Source: Vibrio splendidus (lineage in GTDB: Bacteria; Pseudomonadota; Gammaproteobacteria; Enterobacterales; Vibrionaceae). Taken from it: DNA of 64,000 bases. The stretch lies in NCBI RefSeq assembly GCF_001557875.1, contig NZ_LNRF01000004.1, positions 1 to 64,000 of the forward strand, written 5' to 3'. The notes beneath the pieces were generated by a model. It was not told the DNA's origin, did no database searches, and saw nothing but the letters and a program-made list of their open reading frames with translations. Below, piece after piece: positions 8,275-18,118 of this stretch. The translations under genes and the position numbers were made by a program. How positions within the stretch are numbered: position 1 is the first letter of the stretch; the number at the start of each line of letters is the position of its first letter.

Positions 8275-9153
8275 TTAGTAAATGCACGCTTCAGTCATTG
8301 CTTGAGCAACAACAGGTTGAGCTGGCTCTGACAGTTCAGTCAGCGGTAGGCGTAAGCCACCTTCAGCAATCAGACCCATTTTATGAACCGCCCATTTTAC
8401 GGGAATAGGGTTAGACTCAACGAACAAATTCTTATGTAGAGGCATCAAACGCTCATTGATCGCTTCTGCTTCTTCAAACTTACCTTCTTTCGCTAGCTTG
8501 AACATGGTTGCCATATCTGCGGCTGCAACGTTGTTCGTTACAGAGATCACGCCATCACCACCACGCTTAACAAATTCTAGACCTGTTAAGTCATCACCAC
8601 TTAGTAAGATAAAGTCTTCGCCACAAAGTTCACGGTGAATTGCAATTCTGTCGAGATCACCCGTCGCATCTTTAAGTGCAACGATGTTTTCGATCTCAGC
8701 AAGGCGAGCAACCGTTTCTGGTAACAAGTCTACAGCAGTACGACCCGGTACATTGTATAGGATTTGTGGAACGTCACTGACTTCAGCAATCGCTTTGTAG
8801 TGTTGGTACAAACCTTCTTGAGTCGGTTTGTTGTAGTAAGGTGTTACGCTCAGGCAACCAGCAATACCAGAGCCATTTAACAAACGGCTGAATAGAACAG
8901 ATTCGTGAGTCGCATTTGCACCTGTACCAGCGATAACGGGAATACGGCCATCAGCAAATTCAACGATCTTATTGACGACTTTGACATGCTCTTCAATAGT
9001 GAGTGTTGAAGACTCACCTGTTGTGCCAACCGCAACCAGACCATCACTACCTGCAGCAACATGGTGCTCAACTAACTTTTTAAGGCTGTCGAAATCCACT
9101 TCACCATCTGTATTAAATGGCGTAACTAGCGCAACGATACTTCCTGAAAACAT
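8275..9153 (-). CDS. dapA: 4-hydroxy-tetrahydrodipicolinate synthase
   Basis: Condenses pyruvate with aspartate semialdehyde, the first committed step to diaminopimelate and lysine. 292 residues. Key residues fall at the E. coli positions: Thr44 and Thr45 in GTTGES, Tyr133 in ILYNVPGRT and the Schiff-base Lys161 in VALKDATG. A longer frame is open upstream, but the ATG at 9153-9151 has a GGGAGA site 5 nt away and gives the conserved MFSGSIVAL start. Forms a unit with bamC. Confidence 0.97.
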   Translation of the reverse strand: MFSGSIVALVTPFNTDGEVDFDSLKKLVEHHVAAGSDGLVAVGTTGESSTLTIEEHVKVVNKIVEFADGRIPVIAGTGANATHESVLFSRLLNGSGIAGCLSVTPYYNKPTQEGLYQHYKAIAEVSDVPQILYNVPGRTAVDLLPETVARLAEIENIVALKDATGDLDRIAIHRELCGEDFILLSGDDLTGLEFVKRGGDGVISVTNNVAAADMATMFKLAKEGKFEEAEAINERLMPLHKNLFVESNPIPVKWAVHKMGLIAEGGLRLPLTELSEPAQPVVAQAMTEACIY

Positions 9154-9528
9154 GTCTATCTCCCTTAATTTATTCTTTTTGCATGTTACTGTAAGCCAAT
9201 CAATAAACACAAGACATTAAAGTGGCTTACCGGCAACATCTGCATTAAATATTGTCGTATGTTTGAGGTAAAACGACTTCTAACGGCGGTTCTACCTAGA
9301 ATTATGGTAACCTGCGCTCAATCTAGCGGATAGCACATCATTGGATGTCAGCAATAAGTAAGCTGTACTCTCACCACTCTATCTCACTTTTTAACACTCT
9401 CAATATTCTTATCATTGGTTACATGTTAGAAACAAGAAGCCTCATAAAAAGCCCCGTACGCACGCTTATTCCACGAGCTAACTGTGCTAACATGCATGAA
9501 TCAATGGAATATAAAGAGACGTGATTTT
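9154..9528. other. dapA-gcvR divergent control region
   Basis: 375 nt without a gene. It must carry promoters for both flanking genes. An inverted repeat GTAAGCCA (9191-9198) / TGGCTTAC (9223-9230) with a 24-nt gap lies in the presumed dapA leader or promoter. I see no lysine riboswitch and no clean sigma70 pair. Confidence 0.45.
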
Positions 9529-10071
9529 ATGACTCAACATCTAGTAATCACAGCTGTGGGCACTGATCGCCCAGGTGTATGCAACCAAGTGGTTCATTTA
9601 GTCACCCAATCAGGCTGTAACATTATTGATAGCCGTATCGCTCTATTTGGCGAAGAATTTACGCTTATCATGCTGCTGTCTGGAAAGGCAAACAACATCA
9701 CCCGCGTTGAAACCACCTTGCCCTTGCTTGGACAAGAGCACGACTTGATTACGATTATGAAGCGAACCTCAACTCATGATGTTATTGAGAACTCTTACAC
9801 AGTAGAGGTGTTCGTTGAGTCAGACGATAAAATCGGCCTTACTGAGCAGTTTACCCAGTTCTTCGCAGACCGAAATATCGGCCTCGATTCGTTAAGTGCA
9901 CGAACCATCAATAAGTCTAAGGTTCAACTCGACAACGACCAATTCCATATCTCTATTACCGCTTCTGTACAATCAGAATGTAACTTGATGCAGCTACAAG
10001 AAGAATTCAATTCGCTGTGTCAGAGCCTATCAGTCCAAGGCTCGCTCAACTTTATTAAAAACAGTCTTTAA
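9529..10071 (+). CDS. gcvR: Glycine cleavage system regulator GcvR
   Basis: Cytoplasmic regulator that in E. coli binds GcvA and blocks activation of the glycine cleavage operon when glycine is low. Two ACT domains are visible: residues about 6-80 (LVITAVGTDRPGVCNQV) and about 92-170 (YTVEVFVESDDKIGLTEQ). Length is 180 residues. I chose the ATG at 9529 because it gives the conserved MTQHLVITAVG start; the open frame begins 15 codons earlier. It diverges from dapA and is followed 12 nt later by bcp, as in E. coli. Confidence 0.9.
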   Translation: MTQHLVITAVGTDRPGVCNQVVHLVTQSGCNIIDSRIALFGEEFTLIMLLSGKANNITRVETTLPLLGQEHDLITIMKRTSTHDVIENSYTVEVFVESDDKIGLTEQFTQFFADRNIGLDSLSARTINKSKVQLDNDQFHISITASVQSECNLMQLQEEFNSLCQSLSVQGSLNFIKNSL

Positions 10072-10083
10072 AAAGGAAATATC

Positions 10084-10554
10084 ATGAATACGCTAATGGC
10101 TGGTGTTCCAGCACCTGCTTTTTCGCTCCCAGATCAAGATGGCAATATCGTATCTCTTGGTGACTTCAAAGGTAAAAAAGTACTTTTCTACTTCTACCCA
10201 AAAGCAATGACTCCGGGTTGTATCGTACAAGCAGAGGGCCTGCGTGATATCAAAGCACAGCTGGATGACCTAAACGTGGTTGTTCTAGGTGTCAGTATCG
10301 ACCCAGTTAAACGCCTACCTAACTTCATTGAGAAAAAATCTCTAAACTTCACACTGCTATCTGACGAAGACCACAGCGTTGCTGAACAGTTTGGCGTTTG
10401 GGGTGAGAAAAAATTCATGGGCAAGGTCTACGATGGCCTGCACCGCATTAGCTTCCTAATTGACGAAGAAGGTCAGATTGAGCACGTCTTCAACAAGTTC
10501 AAGACTAAGACTCACCACGAAGTGGTTCTAGAGTACTTCAATCAAGAAGCCTAA
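10084..10554 (+). CDS. bcp: Peroxiredoxin Bcp, without the usual resolving cysteine
   Basis: Thiol peroxidase that reduces hydrogen and organic peroxides, cytoplasmic, 156 residues. The peroxidatic cysteine is Cys46 in YPKAMTPGC, with Thr43 and Pro44 completing the PxxxTxxC site. E. coli Bcp has a second cysteine five residues later (CTVQAC); here the same place reads CIVQAE, so it is Glu51, and no other cysteine exists in the chain. The enzyme should therefore act as a 1-Cys peroxiredoxin with an outside thiol partner. Good AAGGAAA site; downstream of gcvR. Confidence 0.95.
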   Translation: MNTLMAGVPAPAFSLPDQDGNIVSLGDFKGKKVLFYFYPKAMTPGCIVQAEGLRDIKAQLDDLNVVVLGVSIDPVKRLPNFIEKKSLNFTLLSDEDHSVAEQFGVWGEKKFMGKVYDGLHRISFLIDEEGQIEHVFNKFKTKTHHEVVLEYFNQEA

Positions 10555-10602
10555 TATCAGTTGGAGTGAGCTATCTAGACTCACTACGAACTCAGATAAA
10601 TT

Positions 10603-10635
10603 AAAAGGCGACTATCATCGATAGTCGCCTTTTTT
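10603..10635. terminator. Bidirectional terminator, bcp / perM
   Basis: Stem GGCGACTATC / GATAGTCGCC with an ATC loop, A-run on the left and six T on the right, between converging genes. Confidence 0.9.
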
Positions 10636-10650
10636 ATCATTCATTTTTCG

Positions 10651-11727
10651 TTATTGATGATGTACCGGGTCATCATCTAGTGCATGACTCGGTAAGGCAT
10701 TCCAAACCGCCTTGACTAGTGTTGCCAACGGGATAGCAAAGAACACACCCCAAAACCCCCACAGTCCGCCAAACACCAATACCGCAACAATAATCGCGAC
10801 TGGGTGCAGGTTCACAGCTTCAGAGAACAGAACCGGAACCAACACGTTACCATCTAGTGCTTGGATAATGCCGTACGCAAGTAACAGCCAGTAGAACTGA
10901 GGTTCTAGCCCCCATTGGAACAGGCCAACAATCGCTACTGGAACAGTCACAGCTGCCGCGCCGATATAAGGAATTAGTACTGAGAAGCCAACCGCTACAG
11001 CCAACAAGACTGAATAACGCAGATCCAGAATCGCGAAGGTTACGTAACTCACACCACCAACGATTAAAATCTCTAAGACTTTACCACGAATGTAGTTCGA
11101 GATTTGCTGGTTCATCTCTTCCCATACTTTGGTCGCTAAACGACGATTTCGAGGAAGTACACCACTCGCCATTCTGATCATCTCTTCTTTGTCTTTTAAC
11201 AAGAAGAAGATAAGCAGTGGTACGAGAATCAAGTAAACCGCCAATGTTGCCAAGCTCACAAGAGACGCTAAAGAGCCTTTAACAACGCTTTCGCCAAAGC
11301 CTAGCGCTTTGTTCTTCGCGTTAGACATAACTGACTCAACAATCTGCAAGTTAGCCAGTTCAGGGTAGCGCTCTGGAATCGTCGCGATGAACTTTTGTAG
11401 GCTGCCATACATGCTTGGAATATCATTGATTAGGTTGCCCACTTGCTCCCAAATGGTCGGTACCAAACCAAATATCGCCAATAGCATCACGCTAAAGAAC
11501 ATTAAGATCACCAACATCACCGACGGCGTTCTTGGAACACCCAATCGTTGAAGTTGAGTCACAGGCCACTCAAGCAAGTAAGCCAACACAATCGCAACCA
11601 ATAACGGTGCGATCAAGTGACCAAAGAAGTAGATCGTAATAAAGCCGAATAGAATGATGGCAACCAAACTGACAGCGTGTGGATCAGAGAAACGTCGTTT
11701 ATACCAACGATTGACCATTTCAAGCAT
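10651..11727 (-). CDS. perM: AI-2E family permease PerM
   Basis: Polytopic inner-membrane protein of the AI-2E/UPF0118 exporter family, 358 residues, close to the 353 of E. coli PerM. Hydrophobic segments cluster at about 18-60, 70-92, 160-185, and then several from 215 to 335, with the family block LLIFFLLKDKEEM and the PYIGAAAVTVP stretch. Its substrate is not known. The ATG at 11727-11725 lies within the last codons of the TusA-like gene (8-nt overlap, ATGCTTGA), with AAAGGAA 12 nt upstream, so translation is likely coupled. The frame is open farther upstream but inside the other gene. Confidence 0.9.
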   Translation of the reverse strand: MLEMVNRWYKRRFSDPHAVSLVAIILFGFITIYFFGHLIAPLLVAIVLAYLLEWPVTQLQRLGVPRTPSVMLVILMFFSVMLLAIFGLVPTIWEQVGNLINDIPSMYGSLQKFIATIPERYPELANLQIVESVMSNAKNKALGFGESVVKGSLASLVSLATLAVYLILVPLLIFFLLKDKEEMIRMASGVLPRNRRLATKVWEEMNQQISNYIRGKVLEILIVGGVSYVTFAILDLRYSVLLAVAVGFSVLIPYIGAAAVTVPVAIVGLFQWGLEPQFYWLLLAYGIIQALDGNVLVPVLFSEAVNLHPVAIIVAVLVFGGLWGFWGVFFAIPLATLVKAVWNALPSHALDDDPVHHQ

Positions 11728-11959
11728 CTGACTGCAATTCCTTTTTAGTGACGAGGAGATGATAGTAATTAGAGCAAACCTCAGTGATGACGTCATAGGC
11801 TTGCTTAGACAAAAAAGTAACAATATCTTTCATCGAGCTGTTATCAGAGACATAAATTGACAATGATTGCCCTACTTCTAATTTTACACTGTGACGCTTG
11901 GCTAATAATAACGCCATTGGACAGCGCTCTTGGCGTAAATCTAGAATATTAGGTGTCAT
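11720..11959 (-). CDS. TusA/SirA-like sulfur carrier protein
   Basis: Small cytoplasmic protein, 79 residues, of the TusA family. The family cysteine is present at residue 13 (LDLRQERCPMALLLAKR). The usual CPxP motif is changed to CPMA, so the second proline is lost. TusA members relay persulfide sulfur or act as unknown partners of membrane transporters; a copy joined to perM occurs in several vibrios and in this setting probably is not the tRNA-thiolation TusA. It overlaps perM by 8 nt. Confidence 0.8.
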   Translation of the reverse strand: MTPNILDLRQERCPMALLLAKRHSVKLEVGQSLSIYVSDNSSMKDIVTFLSKQAYDVITEVCSNYYHLLVTKKELQSDA

Positions 11960-12137
11960 TCTTGAGCTCGATGCTTATTATAAGGGTCGTATTGTAATCT
12001 GTTTTTGAAAACGCGCCATCATTGATTCATCTTCCTTCATGATAGCGCACGCACTTGGCAAAGGTTAAATCAGATAAAGAACCAATTTGCATTGCACTTG
12101 TCTTACTGTCAGAAGAAACGGAGTATTACTGACTAAT

Positions 12138-13592
12138 ATGTTTAAACGCGCTCGCTCAATTGCTTGCTTATGCATCGCAGCTACATTAAGTACCCCAACG
12201 TTGGCGAATACCAATAGTTTGGAGCTACCCGATATCGGTACCGCTGCTGGCGGCACGCTCACTATCGACCAAGAGCTTATCTATGGTGATGCCTATATGC
12301 GTATCATCAGAAGCAGCCAGCCTATCGTAAACGACCCTGTTCTAAACCAGTATATTGATACGCTTGGCCACCGCCTTGTCGCAAACGCGAATGATGTAAA
12401 GACGCCTTTTCAGTTCTTTATGATCCGTGACCGCAACATTAACGCCTTTGCTTTCTTTGGCGGTTATGTTGCTTTGCACTCAGGTCTATTCCTGCATGCA
12501 CAGTCTGAAAGTGAACTGGCTTCAGTATTAGCGCACGAAATCGCGCACGTTACTCAGCGTCACTTGGCACGTAGTATGGAAGATCAAGCTCGCCGCTCTC
12601 CTGTAACCATCGCAGCACTTGCTGCTTCTGTATTACTGGCAATTGCTGCACCAGAAGCGGGGATCGCAGCCCTAACTGCGACTACTGCGGGCAACATGCA
12701 AAGCCAAATCAACTACACGCGTAGTAATGAAAAAGAAGCCGACCGTTTTGGTATCAACACGCTTGCAAAAGCAGGGTTCGATGTGAATGCTATGCCACGT
12801 TTCTTTGGCCGTTTGGCTGATGAATACCGCTATGCAAGCACACCGCCACCAATGTTATTGACTCACCCATTACCAGAAGACCGAATCACAGATTCACGCG
12901 CACGTGCTCGCAGCTATCCGCCTCTGAAGCTGGCTCCATCACTGGATTACCATCTAGCAAGAGCCCGTATTGTCGCGCGCTATGCTGGCATTAATAATGA
13001 TGCAGCTCTTGACTGGTTTGAGCGTAAGTTGAAGAAAGCCCCTAAAGCCTTGGTTCCATCGTTAGAGTATGGCCAAGCACTGGTTTACCTAGATTCTAAA
13101 AAATTAGACAAAGCAGAACCGATTCTGAACAAGCTAATTAACAGCGACCCAACTAACCTGTTTTATCTAGATGCTATTTCCGATCTGCACATCGAGAAGA
13201 AGCAGCCTGAGATTGCGATTAAAGAACTTAAATCGGCACTGGTTCGTCAGCCAAACAATCCGGTTCTGACCATTAACTACGCCAATGCACTGATTGAAAA
13301 TGAAGATCTACAAGAAGCCGTTCGCGTATTACAACGTTACACACACGATAATCCGAACGACACCAATGGCTGGCACTTACTTTCAAAAGTAAATACGAGC
13401 CTTGGTAATAGCGACGAAGAACTGGCAGCTCGTGCAGAAATTTTGGCTCTGCAAGCCAACTGGAACAAAGCGATTCAGTACTACACGCAAGCAAGCCAAA
13501 TCGCAGAGCTTGGTAGCCTAAAACAAGCACGCTACGACGCTCGAATTGATCAGCTGATGATTCAACGAGAACGCTTCTTGTCGCTACAATAG
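12138..13592 (+). CDS. bepA: Periplasmic metalloprotease/chaperone BepA
   Basis: M48 zinc protease that helps LptD and other outer-membrane proteins fold and degrades stalled ones, in the periplasm. 484 residues. A signal peptide ends near TPTLA (residues 1-23); the zinc site is HEIAH at about 133-137 with NEKEAD near 197-202; the second half (about 300-470) contains TPR helices. The ATG at 12138 gives a proper signal peptide; an open frame extends 17 codons upstream but would spoil it. In E. coli it is bepA-yfgD, the same order as here, divergent from perM. Confidence 0.95.
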   Translation: MFKRARSIACLCIAATLSTPTLANTNSLELPDIGTAAGGTLTIDQELIYGDAYMRIIRSSQPIVNDPVLNQYIDTLGHRLVANANDVKTPFQFFMIRDRNINAFAFFGGYVALHSGLFLHAQSESELASVLAHEIAHVTQRHLARSMEDQARRSPVTIAALAASVLLAIAAPEAGIAALTATTAGNMQSQINYTRSNEKEADRFGINTLAKAGFDVNAMPRFFGRLADEYRYASTPPPMLLTHPLPEDRITDSRARARSYPPLKLAPSLDYHLARARIVARYAGINNDAALDWFERKLKKAPKALVPSLEYGQALVYLDSKKLDKAEPILNKLINSDPTNLFYLDAISDLHIEKKQPEIAIKELKSALVRQPNNPVLTINYANALIENEDLQEAVRVLQRYTHDNPNDTNGWHLLSKVNTSLGNSDEELAARAEILALQANWNKAIQYYTQASQIAELGSLKQARYDARIDQLMIQRERFLSLQ

Positions 13593-13600
13593 GATGTTTA

Positions 13601-13674
13601 CTGGTAACAGCTCGTTACCAGAATAAAAAGAAAGCTCAACGTTACACAAAAAAGAAGTCACCTCTGGTGGCTTC
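13601..13674. other. Two hairpins between bepA and yfgD
   Basis: First: CTGGTAAC / GTTACCAG (13601-13621) with no T-run. Second: GAAGTCACC / GGTGGCTTC (13654-13674). The second is followed by TTTTTTG only on the minus strand, so it is shaped like a terminator for antisense transcription, yet no minus-strand gene ends here. Confidence 0.5.
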
Positions 13675-13715
13675 AGCTAAACAATTAAATCAAAAAATAA
13701 TAATGAGGAAGAACC

Positions 13716-14066
13716 ATGTCTGTCGTGATTTATCATAACCCACGCTGCTCAAAGAGCCGTCAAACTCTAGAAGTGCTTCAGGAAAACGGCGTACAGCCAG
13801 AGGTAATCAAATACCTAGAAAATCCTTTGACGGTTGAACAGCTGAAAGTACTGTTCACTCAGCTTGGGTTTGAGAGTGTTCGCGACATGATGCGCACCAA
13901 AGAAGCGGATTACAAAGAAGCAAACCTTGGTGATGCTTCGGTTACTGATGAAGATCTTTTCTCCGCAATGGCAACCAATCCAAAACTATTTGAGCGCCCA
14001 GTGGTTGTCGCGAACAACAAAGCAAAGATTGGTCGTCCACCAGAGCAAGTGCTAGAGATTCTGTAA
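13716..14066 (+). CDS. yfgD: ArsC-family arsenate reductase-like protein YfgD
   Basis: Thioredoxin-fold protein of 116 residues. The opening VVIYHNPRCSKSRQTLEVL is the glutaredoxin-dependent ArsC active site, with Cys11. The arginine triad of true ArsC is partly visible (Arg93 in LFERPVVV, Arg107 in KIGRPPE). It could reduce arsenate, but no ars operon genes surround it and the E. coli YfgD role is not settled. Strong GAGGAA site. First gene of a tight group with the quinone reductase and DUF2069 genes. Confidence 0.88.
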   Translation: MSVVIYHNPRCSKSRQTLEVLQENGVQPEVIKYLENPLTVEQLKVLFTQLGFESVRDMMRTKEADYKEANLGDASVTDEDLFSAMATNPKLFERPVVVANNKAKIGRPPEQVLEIL

Positions 14067-15100
<1,034 letters not shown>

Positions 15101-15139
15101 TATTGATACGTTGCTCTTGAACACAGACACTAGATAAAC

Positions 15140-15175
15140 AAAAAGCCCTGCAGGATTGCTCTTGCAGGGCTTTTT
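15140..15175. terminator. Bidirectional terminator, DUF2069 / DUF2066
   Basis: Stem AAAAGCCCTGCA / TGCAGGGCTTTT around a 10-nt loop between converging genes, T-runs on both strands. Confidence 0.9.
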
Positions 15176-15210
15176 AATGTTTCATTTTAATCAGTCATCT
15201 CAGCAGACAA

Positions 15211-16461
15211 TTATGAGCGAACCCACTCGTAGACCAAGCTTGGCTTAGCATGTACAGGCGCAGTATCAGCTGTGTTAGATTCCTCTAGCGTTGCGTCAGG
15301 CGTGTTCGTTAGCTCAGTATCCTCAGATACCTCGTTGCCATTAATCACTTGTACGCCTGAGTCAGTTTCGTCACCAACGACTTCAGCAGCATCTGTTGAA
15401 TCATCACCTACAGACATTGTGTTGTCTTGAGTTTCAAATTCAGGGCTCACTTCAGGCTCAATGTAAGATTCTTCAACCTTCGCAACTTGGCGAATGCTTG
15501 CCACTTCTTGCTCAAACTCTTGTTGAGTCGACAATAAGTGAATTCGGAAAGTAACTTCATTGTTCTGAATCTTCAGAATATCTAGGCTTGCCACCGAGTT
15601 TAGACGCTTAAGTGCGTTCTCCAGCTGGAAGAAGTCTTGAGCATTATTCAGGCTAATAAACTGCGTTAAAATCGATTCTGATGACTCACTTGCTACCGTC
15701 ACAGCACTTTTGCCTGCATAGTAGTTACTGATTTGGTCGACTAACTTCTTAGAAGTCGTGGCGCTGTTGCCCGATACCGAACCACTCACTGGCGATTTTG
15801 GTGTGCTCGTCAATTGACTTGGCTTTTGATCGTATAGAGTCCAACGAAGACCTGAAGATTGAGCCTTTATCACCAACACAGCATCAACAGGGTAACGCTG
15901 ACTCGCTTTACTGATTGGCGTAACAAAGCTACCCCACAAATCAGAAGTCGCAATACCTGTAATATCGTCAAAATCACCAACAGGCAGCGTCAAAGGCAAA
16001 CCTCGCTCTTTTGCGTTCGCTTGTAAGCCTGCGGCCAACTGTGAGTTAGAGTGTTCCCACACGATGTTCTTATCGTAGTTGTCCTCTTCCACCAGCCAAA
16101 CAAGGATGTTTGAGCGCGTGTCAGGCCAGTACGGTAACTGCGCTTGAGTCAATAGAGAACGGATTTGAGCACCGTTAAAACGCATGCGCAATGTTGATTG
16201 ATCGTTGCTTTCGCCAAAACTCATTTGAGACATGTACTGCGCACTTTTGCGCATCGCCTTTTGAATTGTCTCATTCGAAGCGACATCAGTTTGGCCAGTC
16301 GCACGTATCAATACCTGCTCCATACCTGTATTTCTTGCCACTTGTTCTGGCTGTTTGTCTTCAGCGTTAATCGCAACTTCAGCACTAAAGATATCTACTT
16401 GAGTTAAAGCGTAACTCGGAGAGGCTAATAGTCCCATCAACAACAATGCTATATAGCGCAT
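15211..16461 (-). CDS. DUF2066 periplasmic protein
   Basis: Exported protein of 416 residues. The start ATG at 16461 has AGGATC ahead and gives a clean signal peptide (MRYIALLLMGLLASPSYA). The conserved part (about 18-320) opens with VDIFSAEVAIN and carries RATGQTDVASN, both typical of DUF2066. The last 90 residues are a low-complexity acidic stretch (E, D, T, S, V) before a short SLVYEWVRS end. In several gammaproteobacteria a DUF2066 gene sits near purM and hda; function unknown. A TTG six codons upstream is open but lacks a ribosome site. Confidence 0.8.
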   Translation of the reverse strand: MRYIALLLMGLLASPSYALTQVDIFSAEVAINAEDKQPEQVARNTGMEQVLIRATGQTDVASNETIQKAMRKSAQYMSQMSFGESNDQSTLRMRFNGAQIRSLLTQAQLPYWPDTRSNILVWLVEEDNYDKNIVWEHSNSQLAAGLQANAKERGLPLTLPVGDFDDITGIATSDLWGSFVTPISKASQRYPVDAVLVIKAQSSGLRWTLYDQKPSQLTSTPKSPVSGSVSGNSATTSKKLVDQISNYYAGKSAVTVASESSESILTQFISLNNAQDFFQLENALKRLNSVASLDILKIQNNEVTFRIHLLSTQQEFEQEVASIRQVAKVEESYIEPEVSPEFETQDNTMSVGDDSTDAAEVVGDETDSGVQVINGNEVSEDTELTNTPDATLEESNTADTAPVHAKPSLVYEWVRS

Positions 16462-16738
16462 ACTGATCCTAATATTCAAATCTTGTGCCTAGATGATAAG
16501 CAACTATGGATTGAGGGGCAAGGTCGTTAGCACCCACTCTGTTTAATAACCACAAAATATCACCTGACCATGATAAATCGCTCACTTATAGACTGAATTT
16601 CCGAGCCTTGATAAATATAAAACATCACTAAGATAAATAAATTTGATCTATTTGGTGCGGCAATCGATTGCTAAGTGATAGAATCCTGCGAATTTTATTT
16701 TTCACTTTTCATATAACGACCATTTTTAAGGACATAAC

Positions 16739-17977
16739 ATGAAGAATGCTCTGCAAGGTGCGCAAATGCTGTTCGTAGCTTTTGGTGCGCTTGTACTCGT
16801 GCCGCTACTGACTGGACTCGATCCTAACGTTGCACTCTTTGGCGCAGGTATCGGTACCCTTTTATTCCAACTTATTACACGCCGTTCAGTGCCAATCTTC
16901 TTAGCGTCTTCTTTCGCATTCATCGCACCTATCATGTTTGGTATTCAAACTTGGGGTGTAGGTGCAACCATGGGCGGTCTTATGGCGGCGGGTGTTGTGT
17001 ATGTATTAATGGGTGCGTTGATTAAAGTTCGTGGCGTAGCCTTCATCCACAAGTTACTTCCACCTGTCGTGGTTGGCCCTGTAATCATGGTTATCGGTCT
17101 AGGTCTTGCGCCTGTGGCGGTAAACATGGCGCTAGGTAAAACAGGTGATGGCGCAGTTCAACTTGTTGATGCAGACGCAGCACTGTGGATCTCTTCGATT
17201 TCACTGTTAGTGACCATTGTCATCAGTGTGTTCTCTAAAGGCTTCCTTAAGCTACTGCCAATCTTCGGTGGTATTGTTGCGGGTTACATCACTAGCTTGG
17301 TTTATGGTGCTGTCGACTTCGCACCAGTAGCGCAAGCATCTTGGTTAGCTCTGCCAAATTTCACAGCGCCAGAGTTCAACATCAACGCTATCTTCTTCAT
17401 GGTGTTTGTCGCGATTGCACCAGCCGTTGAGCACGTAGGTGACATGCTTGCGATTTCCAACGTGACGGGTAAAGACTACCTTAAGAAGCCAGGCCTGCAC
17501 CGCACAATCACAGGCGACGGCGTGGCAACGATTGCTGCATCTATGCTGGGCGCTCCACCAAACACAACCTATAGTGAAGTAACAGGCGCGGTAATGCTGA
17601 CGAAAGCATTCAACCCAGTGATCATGACTTGGGCTGCGGTAACAGCTATTGTTCTTGCATTGGTTGGCAAGCTAGGCGCACTACTCCAAACAATTCCGGT
17701 TCCTGTGATGGGCGGCATCATGATTCTACTGTTTGGTTCTATCGCAACCGTAGGCTTGAATACTCTAATTCAGAACAAAGTTGATCTACACAAATCACGT
17801 AACCTTGTGATTGTGGGCATTACGTTAGTCTTCGGTATTGGCGGCATGGCATTTGGCATCGGCGACTTTAGCCTACAAGGCGTAAGCTTATGCGGTATCG
17901 TCGCGATTCTACTTAACCTAGTACTTCCAGATGAGCTAGGTGACAACACTGTGGTAGATAAAGCTCAAATCGACTAA
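16739..17977 (+). CDS. uraA: Uracil permease
   Basis: Proton-coupled uracil importer of the nucleobase-cation symporter 2 family, inner membrane. 412 residues with about 12-14 hydrophobic segments. Markers include the discontinuous-helix motif with AIAPAVEHVGD (proton/substrate glutamate) and GAPPNTTYSEVTGAV. AAGGA precedes the ATG. It converges on upp, the enzyme that traps the imported uracil; in E. coli upp and uraA form one operon, so this arrangement is rearranged. The upstream 277 nt hold a possible -10 TAGAAT near 16678. Confidence 0.95.
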   Translation: MKNALQGAQMLFVAFGALVLVPLLTGLDPNVALFGAGIGTLLFQLITRRSVPIFLASSFAFIAPIMFGIQTWGVGATMGGLMAAGVVYVLMGALIKVRGVAFIHKLLPPVVVGPVIMVIGLGLAPVAVNMALGKTGDGAVQLVDADAALWISSISLLVTIVISVFSKGFLKLLPIFGGIVAGYITSLVYGAVDFAPVAQASWLALPNFTAPEFNINAIFFMVFVAIAPAVEHVGDMLAISNVTGKDYLKKPGLHRTITGDGVATIAASMLGAPPNTTYSEVTGAVMLTKAFNPVIMTWAAVTAIVLALVGKLGALLQTIPVPVMGGIMILLFGSIATVGLNTLIQNKVDLHKSRNLVIVGITLVFGIGGMAFGIGDFSLQGVSLCGIVAILLNLVLPDELGDNTVVDKAQID

Positions 17978-18023
17978 TGAATCGGTAAGAGTAGATTCAA
18001 TAGAATCACAACCGAACAAGATC

Positions 18024-18057
18024 AAAAAAGGGAGAGCATCGAATGCTCTCCCTTTTT
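18024..18057. terminator. Bidirectional terminator, uraA / upp
   Basis: Stem GGGAGAGCAT / ATGCTCTCCC, CGA loop, A-run and T-run flanks. Confidence 0.92.
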
Positions 18058-18118
18058 ATTAATGCGGTTGATTCAGCGAGTTAAGGAACAGTTTAGAGTC
18101 ACTTAAGCCGAAACCGAA

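Noticed and set aside
9154..9260. Lysine riboswitch upstream of dapA
   Set aside because: Only a single spaced inverted repeat is seen; the five-helix arrangement and conserved core of the lysine riboswitch are not.
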